The notes under the pieces: model-generated
The model's database searches: none
Seen by the model: the letters and a program-made list of their open reading frames with translations, nothing else
What the model was told of the DNA's origin: nothing
Assembly (NCBI RefSeq): GCF_000696385.1
Contig: NZ_JJMN01000018.1
Coordinates: 86,233-150,232 of the forward strand
DNA: 64,000 nucleotides
Origin: Vibrio metoecus
Lineage (GTDB): Bacteria; Pseudomonadota; Gammaproteobacteria; Enterobacterales; Vibrionaceae
Reading direction: 5' to 3'
In this document: one piece after another, positions 39,248 to 50,714 of the stretch
How the letters are laid out: each line of letters starts with the position of its first letter
Numbering within the stretch: the stretch's first letter is position 1
Made by a program: the position numbers and the translations under genes

Positions 39248-39850
39248 TTAAGGTTGGTGGCTTTTTTTCTCACCCACTTTGGGTTCAGTGCCTGCAAATA
39301 GACGCTTGACGTTTTGATGATGGCGCAACACGATTAAGCAGCACAGCATCGCGACCGGAAGCGTATATTGCGGTTTAATAAGCCAAGTATAGAGCGGCGC
39401 AAGCAGCACAGTGACTAAGGCTGCAAGTGAAGAGTAGCGAAACAAAACAACCACGACTAACCATGTGGCTATCACCATTCCCGTTAAATCGAGTCCAATC
39501 GGAGCGATTGCCCCTAAAGCGGTTGCCACGCCTTTTCCACCTTTGAAATGGAAAAAAATCGGGTACATATGCCCAAGACAAGCGGCAATCGCCACCAATC
39601 CCAACATAAAAGGTTCAATATTGAGGAAGTAGCCGCCCCAGACTGGGATGGTGCCTTTGAGCATGTCACACAATAAAACGGCGACAGCGGCCTTTTGACC
39701 GCCGATACGCAGCACGTTGGTCGCTCCGGGGTTTTGTGAGCCTACATCGCGCGGATCGGGCAGGCGCAATACTCGGCAGATCAGCACCGCGCTGGAGATT
39801 GACCCCAGTAGATAGGCAAAAATGATCATGCTGAGCGCCAGTGGAGTCAT
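39248..39850 (-). CDS. plsY: Acyl-phosphate glycerol-3-phosphate acyltransferase PlsY
   Basis: An integral membrane enzyme that acylates glycerol 3-phosphate using acyl-phosphate, starting phospholipid synthesis. The 200-residue protein has several membrane spans and the motifs [25 protein letters not shown] and [15 protein letters not shown], the three conserved PlsY loops. It is divergent from folB, as usual. Confidence 0.94.
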   Translation of the reverse strand: MTPLALSMIIFAYLLGSISSAVLICRVLRLPDPRDVGSQNPGATNVLRIGGQKAAVAVLLCDMLKGTIPVWGGYFLNIEPFMLGLVAIAACLGHMYPIFFHFKGGKGVATALGAIAPIGLDLTGMVIATWLVVVVLFRYSSLAALVTVLLAPLYTWLIKPQYTLPVAMLCCLIVLRHHQNVKRLFAGTEPKVGEKKSHQP

Positions 39851-40038
39851 AACAGCCTCAAAGTGCGTGTTTCGAAAAGTTATCTCGAATAAGTATTTGT
39901 ATTCCCTGCTGAATAAGAAAAAATCTTTTAGGATTTAGCATCTTGAACAGGTTTGGGTATATCATATCGCGATTGAGTGGATAGTACGATTTTTTCATTG
40001 GTTTGGGTATCCGACCTGTGAACAGGAAGCGATTGAGC

Positions 40039-40393
40039 ATGGATAAAGTCTTTATTGAACAGTTGGAAGTGATCACCACGATCGGTGTTTACGACTGGGA
40101 ACAGCAGATTAAGCAAAAACTGGTGCTGGATCTGGAAATGGCGCATGACAACCGTCCTGCGGGAAAAAGTGATGATGTGACCGATGCTTTGGACTATGCC
40201 CAAGTCAGCCAAGCGGTGCTTGAGCATATTGAGCAAGGTCGTCTTTTTATTGGTAGAACGCGTAGCTGAAGAAGTTGCAGAGCTGATCATGAACCGTTTC
40301 TCAGTGCCTTGGATCCGCATCCGTTTGACCAAGCCGGGCGCAGTGCCGCAAGCCAAAGGGGTGGGCGTGATCATCGAGCGAGCGCGTGGATGA
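40039..40393 (+). CDS. folB: Dihydroneopterin aldolase, frame broken by one insertion
   Basis: FolB converts dihydroneopterin to 6-hydroxymethyl-dihydropterin in folate synthesis. ATG 40039 starts MDKVFIEQLEVITTIGVYDW. The frame stops at 40269 because the run at 40243-40248 has one base too many. Removing it gives GRFLLVERVAEEVAELIMNR and VPWIRIRLTKPGAVPQAKGV, ending at 40393 with 117 residues. The stop overlaps the folK start (ATGA), so the two are translationally coupled. Confidence 0.92.
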
Positions 40394-40899
40394 TCACTGC
40401 TTATATTGGTGTGGGATCGAATCAAGATCGCCATCAGTCGATAGAAGCAGGAGTTAGAGCGCTGATTGAGCTCGCGAGTGCTTCGCGCCTCTCCACCATT
40501 TATGAATGCCCATCGGTGGGATTTGCTAGCCATCCCTTTTTTAATTTGATGGTAGAGATAGAGACAACCTTATCTTTACCTGCATTAATGGCGCAGTTGA
40601 AAGCGATCGAGCAGCAGTATGGCCGCTTACCGAATGCGCAAAAGTATCAGGATCGAACACTGGATCTTGATATTGTGTTGTACGGCGATCGGGTATCGGA
40701 AAAAAGAGCCCCGTTTTTGCCTCGTCCCGACATTTATCGCTACCCGTTTGTGATTCAACCTTTATATGAGCTTTGTCCGCAGCGAGTGATTGCTGGCGAT
40801 GGTCGAACTGTTGAGCAAATTTGGCAAAATGCGCAGGGTTTAGCATCACTCACCCCTGTAACTATTTGGTTTTCTATTGAAGAGAAGAAACAATCATGA
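40390..40899 (+). CDS. folK: 6-hydroxymethyl-7,8-dihydropterin pyrophosphokinase FolK
   Basis: FolK pyrophosphorylates hydroxymethyl-dihydropterin in the step before dihydropteroate synthase. The 169-residue protein starts [16 protein letters not shown] and has the HPPK signature [15 protein letters not shown] and [23 protein letters not shown] 40390 overlaps folB by four bases, and its own stop overlaps uppP by four, so these three genes are probably cotranslated. Confidence 0.93.
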   Translation: MITAYIGVGSNQDRHQSIEAGVRALIELASASRLSTIYECPSVGFASHPFFNLMVEIETTLSLPALMAQLKAIEQQYGRLPNAQKYQDRTLDLDIVLYGDRVSEKRAPFLPRPDIYRYPFVIQPLYELCPQRVIAGDGRTVEQIWQNAQGLASLTPVTIWFSIEEKKQS

Positions 40900-41699
40900 G
40901 TTATTTCGAGTCATTCATTCTGGCTTTAATTCAAGGTTTTACGGAGTTTTTACCGATTTCGAGTTCTGCACACCTGATTTTGCCTTCGGCGATTTTAGGT
41001 TGGGCCGATCAAGGTTTAGCTTTTGATGTCGCGGTACACCTTGGTACGTTAGCGGCGGTCGTTATCTATTTTCGTAAGGAAGTGGTCTCTCTACTGAGTG
41101 CTTTTTTCGCCTCAATTTTTAAAGGTGATCGCAGTAAAGAAGCCAAATTGGCTTGGTTGATTGTTTTAGCGACGATTCCAGCTTGTGTATTTGGCTTCTT
41201 GATGAAAGACATTGTCGAGCTTTACTTGCGTAGTGCTTGGGTGATCGCGACGACCACTATCGTGTTTGGCCTTCTGTTGTGGTATGTCGATAAGAACTCG
41301 GCACTCAACGCGGATGAATATCAAGCGGATTGGAAAAAGGCACTGTTTATCGGTTTGGCACAAGCGGTGGCGATCATTCCAGGCACATCGCGCTCTGGCG
41401 CAACGATTACTGCTGCGCTCTATTTGGGTTTTACACGTGAAGCGGCGGCACGTTTTTCGTTCTTAATGTCGATCCCAATCATTGTTCTGGCTGGTAGCTA
41501 TCTTGGCTTGAAATTGGTGACCAGTGGTGAGCCGATCCATGTTGGCTTTTTGCTCACGGGCATTATTACTTCATTTATTAGTGCTTATATCTGTATTCAC
41601 TTCTTCCTGAAGCTGATTTCACGTATGGGAATGACCCCATTTGTGATTTACCGTTTATTACTTGGCGCTGGTCTGTTTGCGTTTTTATTAACTCAATAA
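40896..41699 (+). CDS. uppP: Undecaprenyl-diphosphatase UppP (BacA)
   Basis: This polytopic inner-membrane enzyme recycles undecaprenyl diphosphate for cell-wall synthesis. The 267-residue protein has [13 protein letters not shown] near residue 17 and [14 protein letters not shown] near residue 160, the two conserved catalytic motifs. It is translationally coupled to folK and is followed by a strong terminator. Confidence 0.95.
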   Translation: MSYFESFILALIQGFTEFLPISSSAHLILPSAILGWADQGLAFDVAVHLGTLAAVVIYFRKEVVSLLSAFFASIFKGDRSKEAKLAWLIVLATIPACVFGFLMKDIVELYLRSAWVIATTTIVFGLLLWYVDKNSALNADEYQADWKKALFIGLAQAVAIIPGTSRSGATITAALYLGFTREAAARFSFLMSIPIIVLAGSYLGLKLVTSGEPIHVGFLLTGIITSFISAYICIHFFLKLISRMGMTPFVIYRLLLGAGLFAFLLTQ

Positions 41700-41759
41700 T
41701 CACGCGACAGCGAGCTCATTTTCTGGGCTTTATGGTATAAATAGGCAGCATTCGAGCGA

Positions 41760-41794
41760 GTAACCAACGCCACGATTATGTGGCGTTGGTTTTG
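41760..41794 (+). terminator. Terminator after uppP
   Basis: A 12-bp perfect stem, AACCAACGCCAC paired with GTGGCGTTGGTT around GATTAT, followed by TTGAAAG. It lies just before ftsB. Confidence 0.8.
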
Positions 41795-41813
41795 AAAGAA
41801 AGATGGATTGGTG

Positions 41814-42098
41814 ATGCGAGTATTTGCTTTGGCCCTAAGCCTACTGTTGGTCTGGCTGCTTTATACCCTGATGTGGGGGAAAAACGGTGTGATGGATTTT
41901 CGGGCTGTGAACGCAGAAATTGAGGTGCAACAGCAGGTGAATGCTAACTTGCACCTACGTAACCAAGAAATGTTTGCTGAAATCGATGATCTGCGCCAAG
42001 GGTTAGATGCCATTGAAGAACGCGCCCGTAATGAACTCGGTATGGTCAAAGATGGCGAGACTTTTTACCGCATCATTGGTGAGGAGTCGCGTCAATGA
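41814..42098 (+). CDS. ftsB: Cell division protein FtsB
   Basis: FtsB is a bitopic membrane protein of the FtsQBL divisome complex. The 94-residue protein has a transmembrane helix at residues 3-20 ([18 protein letters not shown]) and a periplasmic coiled coil ([20 protein letters not shown]), ending [22 protein letters not shown] 41814 is chosen; a TTG two codons upstream is unlikely. It overlaps ispD by four bases. Confidence 0.93.
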   Translation: MRVFALALSLLLVWLLYTLMWGKNGVMDFRAVNAEIEVQQQVNANLHLRNQEMFAEIDDLRQGLDAIEERARNELGMVKDGETFYRIIGEESRQ

Positions 42099-42793
42099 AC
42101 AAAATGATCGCGATTGTGCCGGCTGCAGGGGTTGGCAGTCGTATGAAGGCGGATCGACCTAAGCAGTATTTAACGTTGTTAGGCAAAACGGTGTTAGAAC
42201 ACACCGTCGAGCAGCTTTTGGCTCATCCACAGATTGAGCAAGTGGTGGTCGCCTTAAGTGCCGATGACCCTTATTTTTCAACCTTAGCACTCGCGCAGAA
42301 TCCTCGTGTTATTCGGGTTGCGGGAGGAAAAGAGCGTGCAGACTCCGTCTTATCTGCGCTTAACTATATTGGTCAGCATGCGCTTAGCGAATGGGTGTTG
42401 GTGCATGATGCGGCGCGCCCCTGTGTGACTCATGCTGATATTTCTCAATTGATCGCTACGGCTTTCGTTCACCCGGTGGGAGCAATTCTTGCTGCTCCAG
42501 TGCGCGATACCATGAAGCGAGGCGATAATGCACAGCAGATTGATCATACCGTTGATCGCACCGCGTTGTGGCATGCCCTTACGCCACAAATGTTTCGAGC
42601 CGCGCCATTGCGCAGTGCTCTCATTGAGGCTTTACACCATCAAGTAGCGATCACCGATGAAGCCTCTGCTTTTGAATGGCGAGGCGAGAAACCCGCCTTG
42701 GTGACGGGGCGGGCGGATAACCTTAAAATCACTCAACCTGAAGATCTCGCGTTAGCCGAGTTCTATTTAAGTCGTAATAAGGAAAAATCATGA
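42095..42793 (+). CDS. ispD: 2-C-methyl-D-erythritol 4-phosphate cytidylyltransferase
   Basis: IspD adds CMP in the MEP pathway for isoprenoids. The 232-residue protein has the nucleotide-binding [18 protein letters not shown] and the signatures [11 protein letters not shown] and [10 protein letters not shown]. It overlaps ftsB at its start (ATGA) and ispF at its end, so ftsB-ispD-ispF form a tight operon. Confidence 0.96.
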   Translation: MNKMIAIVPAAGVGSRMKADRPKQYLTLLGKTVLEHTVEQLLAHPQIEQVVVALSADDPYFSTLALAQNPRVIRVAGGKERADSVLSALNYIGQHALSEWVLVHDAARPCVTHADISQLIATAFVHPVGAILAAPVRDTMKRGDNAQQIDHTVDRTALWHALTPQMFRAAPLRSALIEALHHQVAITDEASAFEWRGEKPALVTGRADNLKITQPEDLALAEFYLSRNKEKS

Positions 42794-43266
42794 TCAGAAT
42801 TGGCCACGGCTTTGATGTACACCGTTTTGGCGGCGAAGGCCCCATCATTATTGGTGGAGTAACGGTTCCTTATGAGCAAGGTTTAATTGCCCATTCTGAT
42901 GGTGATGTAGCACTACATGCCTTAAGTGATGCTTTACTTGGTGCGATTGCTGCAGGAGACATTGGCCGCCATTTCCCTGATACCGATGATAAATGGAAAG
43001 GGGCTGACAGCCGCGAGCTACTCAAAGATGTTTATCGTCGAGTGAAAGAGCAAGGCTATGTGCTGGGTAATGCCGATGTCACGATTATTGCTCAAGCACC
43101 GAAAATGGCCCCTTACATTCAGGCGATGTGCGCGGCGATTGCCGAAGATCTGGAAACCGATCTGGGCAACATCAATGTTAAAGCGACCACGACAGAAAAA
43201 CTGGGCTTTACCGGACGTAAAGAAGGTATTGCCTGTGAAGCGGTTGTACTTTTGCGCAAAGCTTAA
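42790..43266 (+). CDS. ispF: 2-C-methyl-D-erythritol 2,4-cyclodiphosphate synthase
   Basis: IspF cyclises CDP-methylerythritol 2-phosphate in the MEP pathway. The 158-residue protein starts [20 protein letters not shown], whose Asp and His bind the metal. [20 protein letters not shown] and [20 protein letters not shown] are the family signatures. It overlaps ispD by four bases. Confidence 0.96.
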   Translation: MIRIGHGFDVHRFGGEGPIIIGGVTVPYEQGLIAHSDGDVALHALSDALLGAIAAGDIGRHFPDTDDKWKGADSRELLKDVYRRVKEQGYVLGNADVTIIAQAPKMAPYIQAMCAAIAEDLETDLGNINVKATTTEKLGFTGRKEGIACEAVVLLRKA

Positions 43267-43295
43267 CTCAGCCTATAAAAAATTTTGGAACTAAG

Positions 43296-44382
43296 ATGAC
43301 TGATATTCTCTCTCCTCTGGCTTATTTGTGCGGAAAACCGACTGCGAAAGCCAAACTCAAAGCGCTACCAGAACACTTCCAAGTCAATGAAGTGTTGGGG
43401 TACTCCTTAACGGGACAGGGCGAGCACTTGATGGTGCGTATTCGTAAAACAGGGGAGAACACCAGCTTTGTGGCCAATGAATTAGCCAAAGCCTGTGGCG
43501 TACCTTCACGCGCGGTGAGTTGGGCGGGGTTGAAAGATAGGCACGCCGTTACCGAGCAGTGGCTGAGCGTGCACTTGCCGAATGGCGAAACGCCGGATTT
43601 CTCCGCGTTTCTGGCGCAATACCCTAGCATTGAAATTCTAGAGGTGACTCGCCACGACAAAAAGCTGCGTCCGGGCGATTTGCAAGGTAATGAATTTGCC
43701 GTCACCTTATCGGAAGTGAGCGATGTTGCAGCCGTATTAAGCCGTTTGGAAACGGTTGCTGAACTGGGCGTTCCCAATTACTTCGGTAGCCAGCGTTTTG
43801 GACGTCATGGCAATAACCTCAGTGAAGCGCGCCGTTGGGGGCGTGACAATGTCCGTTCGCGTAATCAGAATCAACGCAGTTTGTATCTCTCTGCTGCTCG
43901 TTCATGGATTTTCAATCAGATTGTCTCTAAGCGGATCGAGCAAGGCTGTTTTGCTCGCTTTATCGAAGGTGATATTGCTTTAGCCGAGCAACAAATGTTC
44001 AGCGTGGCAGATGATTTAGCACTTTGGGATCAGCGTTTGCAAGCTGGAGATGCGGTGATTTCAGCGGCTTTGGCGGGCGATAATGCACTGCCGACTACCG
44101 CTCAAGCCTTGCAACTTGAACAAGCTGAACTCGATGCGGAGCCAGATTTAATGGCCTTGATCCGTGGAAATCGCATGCGCCATGATCGCCGTGCCATAGC
44201 CCTCCAAAGCACAAAACTTAAGCTGGCAAGTGCAAGAGGATCAAATCACCCTGCGTTTTGCATTGGATGCGGGCAGTTTTGCGACGTCACTGGTACGTGA
44301 ATTGATTGAAGAGATCCCCGTGGTGCGTCATTACGATCAAGGTAATGAGCAAGAAAACCGCGATTCTGAGAGTGAAGATTAA
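43296..44382 (+). CDS. truD: tRNA pseudouridine(13) synthase TruD, frame broken by one insertion
   Basis: TruD makes pseudouridine 13 in tRNA-Glu. The catalytic Asp is in [30 protein letters not shown] is the second conserved block. The printed frame ends at 44300. An extra A in the run 44206-44208 shifts [20 protein letters not shown] out of frame. With it removed, translation continues through [14 protein letters not shown] to TAA 44380-44382, giving 361 residues. The next gene, surE, starts two bases after that stop. Confidence 0.91.
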
Positions 44383-44383
44383 G

Positions 44384-45136
44384 ATGAAGATCCTGCTCAG
44401 TAACGATGATGGCGTTTACGCACAAGGCATCCATGCTTTGGCGGAGGTTTTGCGAGATTTAGCCGAGATTGTGATTGTCGCGCCGGATCGTAACCGTAGC
44501 GGTGCTTCGAATTCACTGACCTTAGAGCATCCATTGCGCGTTTCGAAAATCGCCGACAACACCTATTCGGTGCAAGGTACCCCGACCGATTGCGTACACT
44601 TTGCACTCAACGAGCTGATGAAAGAGGATCTGCCGGATCTGGTTCTGAGTGGAATTAATCATGGTGCCAATTTGGGCGATGATGTGCTCTATTCAGGTAC
44701 GGTTGCAGCAGCGATGGAAGGGCATTTTCTGGGCGTGCAGTCGATCGCATTCTCTCTCGCGGGCTCAACGCATTTTGCTACGGCGGCGCACTTTGTACGT
44801 CAACTGGTTGAACAACATCTCGCGAACCCTATTCCGACCAATCGCTTATTAAACGTGAATATTCCGGATCGGCCTTTAGAGCAAATTCAAGGTATTGAAG
44901 TTACTCGCTTGGGTGCGCGTCATCACGCGGAAAGCATGATAAAGCAGAAAGATCCACGCGGGCATGATATTTATTGGCTAGGACCTCCAGGCAAAGAGCA
45001 AGATGCAGGTCAAGGTACCGATTTTCATGCTATCGAGCGCGGTTTGGTCTCTCTGACTCCCTTGCAGGTTGACCTCACGGCACATGAGTCACTACGCAGC
45101 ATGGATCACTGGTTAAAGGAAAAGGTGAATGGCTAA
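44384..45136 (+). CDS. surE: 5'/3'-nucleotidase SurE
   Basis: A metal-dependent nucleotide phosphatase linked to stationary-phase survival, 250 residues. It starts [20 protein letters not shown], in which NDDG is the metal site, followed by [14 protein letters not shown] and [23 protein letters not shown] 44384 matches the family; a 26-codon longer frame is not used. It overlaps pcm by eight bases. Confidence 0.95.
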   Translation: MKILLSNDDGVYAQGIHALAEVLRDLAEIVIVAPDRNRSGASNSLTLEHPLRVSKIADNTYSVQGTPTDCVHFALNELMKEDLPDLVLSGINHGANLGDDVLYSGTVAAAMEGHFLGVQSIAFSLAGSTHFATAAHFVRQLVEQHLANPIPTNRLLNVNIPDRPLEQIQGIEVTRLGARHHAESMIKQKDPRGHDIYWLGPPGKEQDAGQGTDFHAIERGLVSLTPLQVDLTAHESLRSMDHWLKEKVNG

Positions 45137-45755
45137 TCCAAAAGCCGACAGACTGATTCAATTTTTAACAGAGCAGGGGATTGCCTCGCCACAAGTGTTG
45201 GCGGCAATCCATGCACTGCCACGCGAATTTTTTGTTGCACCAGCGATGATGCATCAAGCCTATGACAACAACGCATTACCGATTGGTCAAGGGCAAACCA
45301 TTTCACAGCCTTACATTGTGGCGAGAATGACCGAGTTGTTGGAGCTGACACCAGAAACCAAAGTGCTAGAAATCGGTACAGGTTCTGGCTATCAAACCGC
45401 GGTGCTCGCCAAAATCGTTAATCATGTGTTCACCGTTGAACGAATCAAAACCCTGCAATGGGATGCGAAACGACGTCTTAAGCAGCTTGATATTTATAAT
45501 GTATCGACCAAACATGGTGATGGTTGGCAAGGTTGGTCTGCGCGTGCTCCCTTTGATGCGATTCTGGTGACGGCGGCGGCGGCAAAAGTACCACAAGGCT
45601 TATTAGAGCAGCTCGCAGAGGGGGGCCGAATGGTGATCCCTGTGGGAGAAGATGAACAGCATTTGTATAAAATCGTGCGCCAAGGCGATCAATTTCTCTC
45701 TCAACGCGTGGAAGCGGTTCGCTTTGTTCCCCTAGTGGCGGGAGATTTAGCGTAA
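45129..45755 (+). CDS. pcm: Protein-L-isoaspartate O-methyltransferase
   Basis: Pcm repairs isoaspartyl residues using S-adenosylmethionine. The 208-residue protein has [20 protein letters not shown] and the SAM-binding [16 protein letters not shown]. It overlaps surE by eight bases, and its TAA overlaps the nlpD ATG (TAATG), the standard surE-pcm-nlpD-rpoS arrangement. Confidence 0.95.
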   Translation: MANPKADRLIQFLTEQGIASPQVLAAIHALPREFFVAPAMMHQAYDNNALPIGQGQTISQPYIVARMTELLELTPETKVLEIGTGSGYQTAVLAKIVNHVFTVERIKTLQWDAKRRLKQLDIYNVSTKHGDGWQGWSARAPFDAILVTAAAAKVPQGLLEQLAEGGRMVIPVGEDEQHLYKIVRQGDQFLSQRVEAVRFVPLVAGDLA

Positions 45756-46693
45756 TGAGGCTTTACTCTTTCCGTTTGGTTCTCTTGTGCTTGCTGAGTG
45801 GTCTTTTGATTGGCTGTACCGCTCATACACCTGCGCCAGTTTCCGGATTGGGTAAAGATTATAATGCGATAGAACGAGGCAGCTATCGCGGAAGTTATTA
45901 TGAAGTTAAAAAAGGCGACACGCTCTATTTCATCGCTTACCTCACAGATAAAGATGTAAACGATCTGATCAATTACAACGATCTCTCTGCACCTTACACC
46001 ATTCATCCAGGGCAAAAACTGAAGTTGTGGATCCCCAATTACACCCCTCCTGCTTATGGTGGAATCGGTGGCGCAGCTAATGTGGCTGCCGTTTCAAGCG
46101 TTACAACCGCGACTGGAAAAGCGGCTTCGGCGACCAATTCTGCTCAATCTGTGAGTAAAAGCTCTAATGCCAAAAATACACAAAAAGGATCAAACAATAG
46201 TCAAAATTTGACTAAAAAAGATCCAGCTAAGGCGGTTGATCAAACAAAAACAAAGGAGTATGTTGAACCTGTCGGTAAACAAAATGTTAATGTTAATGTA
46301 GCAAATGCTAAACCTTCGAATGAGAAGATAGCGAAGTGGCTATGGCCGACCAAAGGTAGAGTCATAAAAAACTTTTCTGCGGGTGATCAAGGCAACAAAG
46401 GGATAGACATCGCTGGCCAACGCGGTCAGGCTGTCGTTGCCACTGCAGAGGGAACGGTAGTGTACTCGGGCAACGCACTACGTGGTTATGGCAACCTAAT
46501 CATCATAAAACATAATGAGCACTATCTAAGTGCCTACGCCCACAATGATCAGCTGCTAGCAAAGGAAGGACAAACAGTGCAAGCAGGCCAGAAAATCGCC
46601 ACCATGGGAAGCTCTGGAACCAATAGTGTACGCTTGCACTTTGAGATCCGTTATCAAGGGAAGTCAGTGAATCCTAAACGCTACTTACCTTAA
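45755..46693 (+). CDS. nlpD: Lipoprotein NlpD, LysM and M23-type activator of AmiC
   Basis: NlpD is an envelope lipoprotein that activates the cell-separation amidase AmiC. The 312-residue protein has a lipobox ending LLIGC (Cys21) and a LysM domain (YEVKKGDTLYFIAYLTDKDV). A low-complexity Ser/Asn/Lys-rich linker follows, then an M23-type domain (GNKGIDIAGQRGQAVVATAE, VRLHFEIRYQGKSVNPKRYL). NlpD-type M23 domains are usually degenerate and non-catalytic. rpoS promoters usually lie in this gene. Confidence 0.94.
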   Translation: MRLYSFRLVLLCLLSGLLIGCTAHTPAPVSGLGKDYNAIERGSYRGSYYEVKKGDTLYFIAYLTDKDVNDLINYNDLSAPYTIHPGQKLKLWIPNYTPPAYGGIGGAANVAAVSSVTTATGKAASATNSAQSVSKSSNAKNTQKGSNNSQNLTKKDPAKAVDQTKTKEYVEPVGKQNVNVNVANAKPSNEKIAKWLWPTKGRVIKNFSAGDQGNKGIDIAGQRGQAVVATAEGTVVYSGNALRGYGNLIIIKHNEHYLSAYAHNDQLLAKEGQTVQAGQKIATMGSSGTNSVRLHFEIRYQGKSVNPKRYLP

Positions 46694-46766
46694 CTCATAT
46701 TGCTAATGTCATACTGCAAAGGTTGTATCTCGCAATGACTCGCAAAGTTGCCAGGGGGAGGCCGCT

Positions 46767-47779
46767 ATGAGTGTCAGCAATACTGTAACCAAAGTAGAAG
46801 AGTTCGATTTTGAAGATGAAGCACTGGAAGTGCTAGAAGCGGATGATGAACTCTCTAGTGATGAAGAATTAGTTGCTGTTGAAGGGGCAAGTGACGATGT
46901 TCGTGAGGAGTTTGATGCTTCTGCGAAAAGTCTTGATGCCACCCAAATGTATCTCAGCGAGATTGGTTTTTCACCACTCCTTACCGCCGAAGAAGAAGTG
47001 CTCTATGCTCGCCGCGCTCTACGTGGTGACGAAGCAGCACGCAAACGCATGATTGAAAGTAACTTGCGTTTAGTAGTTAAAATTTCACGCCGCTACAGCA
47101 ACCGTGGGTTAGCCCTGCTTGATCTGATTGAAGAAGGCAATCTCGGTTTGATTCGTGCGGTTGAGAAATTCGATCCTGAACGTGGCTTCCGTTTCTCAAC
47201 TTACGCCACATGGTGGATTCGTCAAACCATCGAACGTGCGCTGATGAACCAAACCCGCACCATTCGTCTGCCTATCCATGTCGTCAAAGAGCTGAACATT
47301 TACCTGCGTACTGCGCGTGAATTGTCCCAACGTCTTGACCACGAACCTACGCCAGAAGAAATTGCTCTTGAGCTGGATCGTCCCGTTGATGATGTGACCA
47401 AAATGTTGCGACTCAACGAACGCATCAGCTCTGTGGATACACCAATTGGTGGCGATGGTGATAAAGCGTTGCTAGACATCTTGCCAGATTCCAATAATGC
47501 GGATCCTGAGTTTTCCACTCAAGATGATGACATCCGTGAATCGCTGCTCAAACTGGTTAGATGAAACTCAATCCAAAACAGAAAGAAGTGCTTGCTCGTC
47601 GTTTTGGTCTGTTGGGTTATGAGCCGTCCACCTTGGAAGAAGTAGGACGTGAGATCAATCTGACTCGTGAGCGTGTACGCCAAATTCAAGTGGAAGGGCT
47701 GCGTCGTTTGCGTGAGATTCTGGTCAAACAAGGTTTGAATATGGAAGCACTGTTTAACGTTGAATATGACGTCAATTAA
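46767..47779 (+). CDS. rpoS: Stationary-phase sigma factor RpoS, frame broken by two insertions
   Basis: RpoS controls the general stress and stationary-phase response. ATG 46767 starts [20 protein letters not shown]. Regions 2-3 are intact ([20 protein letters not shown]), but the frame stops at 47564. An extra C at 47553 and an extra A in 47564-47566 break it. Removing both gives [20 protein letters not shown] and region 4 to VEYDVN, for 336 residues. rpoS mutations are common in laboratory strains, but the two insertions within 14 bases resemble those elsewhere in the window. Confidence 0.91.
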
Positions 47780-47803
47780 CCCATTTTTCTTCTGTATTTA
47801 AAT

Positions 47804-47837
47804 ATAAAGGCACTCCTCGGAGTGCCTTTAGTTTTCC
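47804..47837. terminator. Terminator between rpoS and mutS
   Basis: TAAAGGCACTCC-TC-GGAGTGCCTTTA, a perfect 12-bp stem followed by TTTTCC. It separates convergent rpoS and mutS and can serve both. Confidence 0.8.
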
Positions 47838-47857
47838 AGCATAAGAAAAAAGCAGGA

Positions 47858-50446
47858 TCAAAGCATTTTTTTCAAGCGATACAATGCATCAAGAGCCTGA
47901 CGTGGGGTCAGTTCATCGGGATCCAACTCCGCTAGCGCTTGTTCAATAACACTAGGCTCCGGAATTAAGCTCAGTTGGTTGGCGATATCCACTCGGTTAG
48001 GTTTACGAGTCTCGGCAGGTTGTGAACTTAATAGCTCAAGTTGCTGAAGTTTGGCTCGCGCATTTTTGATCACAGGCTTTGGTACACCCGCGAGCCCTGC
48101 GACTGCCAAACCGAATGATTTGCTGGCTGCCCCTTCTTGTACCGCGTGCATAAAGGCGATGCTGTCGCCATGCTCTACCGCATCAAGGTGAACATTGGCT
48201 AAATGTGGCAAGCTGTTAGGTAGTTCGGTTAGCTCAAAGTAGTGAGTGGCGAATAGGGTAAGCGCCCCAATTTCACGCGCTAGCCATTCTGCACTAGCCC
48301 AAGCCAGTGACAGGCCATCATAGGTACTGGTGCCGCGGCCGATTTCATCCATTAACACTAAGCTGTGACTGGTCGCGTTGTGCAATATGTTGGCGGTTTC
48401 GGTCATTTCCACCATGAAGGTTGAACGACCAGAGGCGAGATCATCTGACGCGCCGATACGAGTAAAAATGCGATCTAGCGGGCCAACTTGCGCCGATTCC
48501 GCTGGTACATAGCTGCCGATATGCGCCATAAGAGCAATCAAGGCGGTTTGACGCATATACGTTGATTTACCGCCCATATTGGGGCCAGTGATGATCAGCA
48601 TGCGTCGCTGTGGGTTGAGCTCAATCGGGTTGGCGATAAACGGCTCGTTCATCACTTGCTCAACCACTGGGTGACGTCCACCAAGAATATGGATTCCGGC
48701 GTCTTTGACTAACGTTGGGCGGCAGTATTCCAAGCTTTCTGCGCGTTCCGCAAGGTTTTGCAGCACATCCAATTGGGCAATGGAAGCCGCCAGTTGTTGC
48801 AGTTGTTCAAGATGCGGCAATAGCAGATCAAACAACTCTTCCCACAGCTGTTTTTCAACGGCTAAAGCACGAGATTTGGAATTGAGTACCTTATCTTCAT
48901 GCTGTTTGAGTTCTTCGATGATGTAACGCTCGGCATTCTTTAAGGTTTGGCGGCGCACATAATGGGGTGGCACTAAGTGACTCTGACCGCGGCTAACCTG
49001 AATGTAGAAGCCATGCACATTGTTATAGCCCACTTTTAGGGTGTCGATGCCGTGGCGATCGCGCTCTTCGGCTTCCAAGCGTTCCAGAAATTCGGTTGCG
49101 CCGTTGGCTAAATCGCGCCATTCATCGAGTTCGGCACTATAACCATCGGCGATCACACCACCGTCGCGGATCACCACAGGTGGGTTTTCTTTAATCGCAC
49201 GCTCTAATAAATGGCAAAGCTCATCCATCGGCTGGGCGTGTGAGCGCAGCTCGGCAAGGTGAGGTTGTGCCAGTTCGCTCATTACAGAATGTAATTCTGG
49301 CAACTGCTGCATGGCGTGGCGTAGGCGAGCCAAATCACGCGGACGCGCTGAGCGCAGCGCCAAGCGGGCGAGGATACGTTCAATATCACCAATCTGTTTG
49401 AGTACGGGATGCAGTTCGGCATATAACGCGGCTGCTTTCAGTTCACCAATTGCATCTAAGCGCTGATTGAGTGTTGTACTATCTCGCATGGGTTGGTGGA
49501 TCCAACGTTTGAGCATACGGCTGCCCATTGGTGTCGCACAATGGTCGAGTACATCCGCGAGCGTGTTATCTGTTCCACCTGCCAAGTTGTAAGTGAGCTC
49601 AAGATTGCGCCGTGTCGCTGCATCCAAAATCACCGATTGATCTTGGCGATCCCAAGTCAGTGAACGAATGTGTGGTAATGCTGTGCGCTGAGTATCTTTC
49701 ACGTATTGGATCAAGCAACCAGCTGCGCACAAGCCTAGTTGTGCTTGCTCAACCCCAAAGCCGACCAAATCGCGCGTACCAAATTGTTGGTTGAGTTGCT
49801 GCTTGGCGGTGGCGAGTTCAAACTCCCAAATCGGGCGACGGCGGTTACCTTGGCGATTGGCCATTAAATGCACTGGTGCGAAATCTTCAGGGAACAAGAG
49901 TTCACGAGGCGAAGTGCGTTGCAGCTCGGCGGCCATCTCTTCTTCGGTTTGTGGCTCACTGAGCTGAAAGCGACCGGAGGTAATATCCATCGTCGCATAA
50001 CCGAAACGACCATTATGATGATAAATTGCCGCGATCAGGTTATCGACCCGCTCTGAGAGTAGGGCTTCATCGGTCACCGTTCCCGGTGTCACAATCCGCA
50101 CCACTTTGCGCTCAACGGGGCCTTTGCTGGTGGCTGGATCGCCAATCTGTTCGCAGATCGCGACCGATTCACCCATCTGCACCAATTTTGCCAAATAACC
50201 TTCTACCGCATGAAATGGCACACCCGCCATCGGGATCGGTTCACCCGCCGATGCACCGCGTTTGGTTAAGGAAATATCCAGCAGTTCAGAGGCGCGTTTC
50301 GCATCGTCATAAAACAGCTCGTAAAAATCACCCATGCGATAGAACAGCAGAATGTCTGGGTTTTCTGCCTTGAGTCTTAAATACTGTTGCATCATCGGAG
50401 TGTGGTGCGAAAGAGACTCGCTCGGTGAGGCGTTCGAATTCATCAT
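47858..50446 (-). CDS. mutS: DNA mismatch repair protein MutS
   Basis: MutS recognises mismatches and starts repair. The 862-residue protein has the mismatch-contact motif [10 protein letters not shown] near the N-terminus, and the Walker [20 protein letters not shown] and the ABC signature region [18 protein letters not shown]. The start at 50446 gives [10 protein letters not shown]; an upstream in-frame start 17 codons earlier is less likely. It is intact. Confidence 0.96.
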   Translation of the reverse strand: MMNSNASPSESLSHHTPMMQQYLRLKAENPDILLFYRMGDFYELFYDDAKRASELLDISLTKRGASAGEPIPMAGVPFHAVEGYLAKLVQMGESVAICEQIGDPATSKGPVERKVVRIVTPGTVTDEALLSERVDNLIAAIYHHNGRFGYATMDITSGRFQLSEPQTEEEMAAELQRTSPRELLFPEDFAPVHLMANRQGNRRRPIWEFELATAKQQLNQQFGTRDLVGFGVEQAQLGLCAAGCLIQYVKDTQRTALPHIRSLTWDRQDQSVILDAATRRNLELTYNLAGGTDNTLADVLDHCATPMGSRMLKRWIHQPMRDSTTLNQRLDAIGELKAAALYAELHPVLKQIGDIERILARLALRSARPRDLARLRHAMQQLPELHSVMSELAQPHLAELRSHAQPMDELCHLLERAIKENPPVVIRDGGVIADGYSAELDEWRDLANGATEFLERLEAEERDRHGIDTLKVGYNNVHGFYIQVSRGQSHLVPPHYVRRQTLKNAERYIIEELKQHEDKVLNSKSRALAVEKQLWEELFDLLLPHLEQLQQLAASIAQLDVLQNLAERAESLEYCRPTLVKDAGIHILGGRHPVVEQVMNEPFIANPIELNPQRRMLIITGPNMGGKSTYMRQTALIALMAHIGSYVPAESAQVGPLDRIFTRIGASDDLASGRSTFMVEMTETANILHNATSHSLVLMDEIGRGTSTYDGLSLAWASAEWLAREIGALTLFATHYFELTELPNSLPHLANVHLDAVEHGDSIAFMHAVQEGAASKSFGLAVAGLAGVPKPVIKNARAKLQQLELLSSQPAETRKPNRVDIANQLSLIPEPSVIEQALAELDPDELTPRQALDALYRLKKML

Positions 50447-50673
50447 AATTTTATATCGCTGGTTATCATCATCTGCTGATGCCGAGCTGCGTTTCACAAC
50501 AAGGCGGCATGGGTCACTTAAAAACGGTTACAGAGCATAGCAAACCTGACTAGGGCGGGGCAATTGAGCTCTTTCTCTAGATGGTGAAGACCTTACGAGG
50601 CATCAGACCATTGCCGCAAGAGGTTTACCGAAAAGTCCGTAGGGAGCGTGATATGGATACCAAGTTGGAGAGG

Positions 50674-50707
50674 TTTTCGACACTCAGCCTAAGCCGAGTG
50701 TCGAAAA
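50674..50707 (-). terminator. Hairpin at the 3' end of cysM
   Basis: TTTTCGACACTC pairs with GAGTGTCGAAAA over 12 bp around a 10-base loop, eight bases past the cysM stop on the minus strand. The T tract lies inside the stem. Confidence 0.6.
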
Positions 50708-50714
50708 TGCCGAG

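Noticed and set aside
47553..47566. Programmed ribosomal frameshifting in rpoS, rpoD or argO
   Set aside because: There is no slippery heptamer with a downstream pseudoknot at these sites, and the same pattern of extra bases occurs in many unrelated genes.
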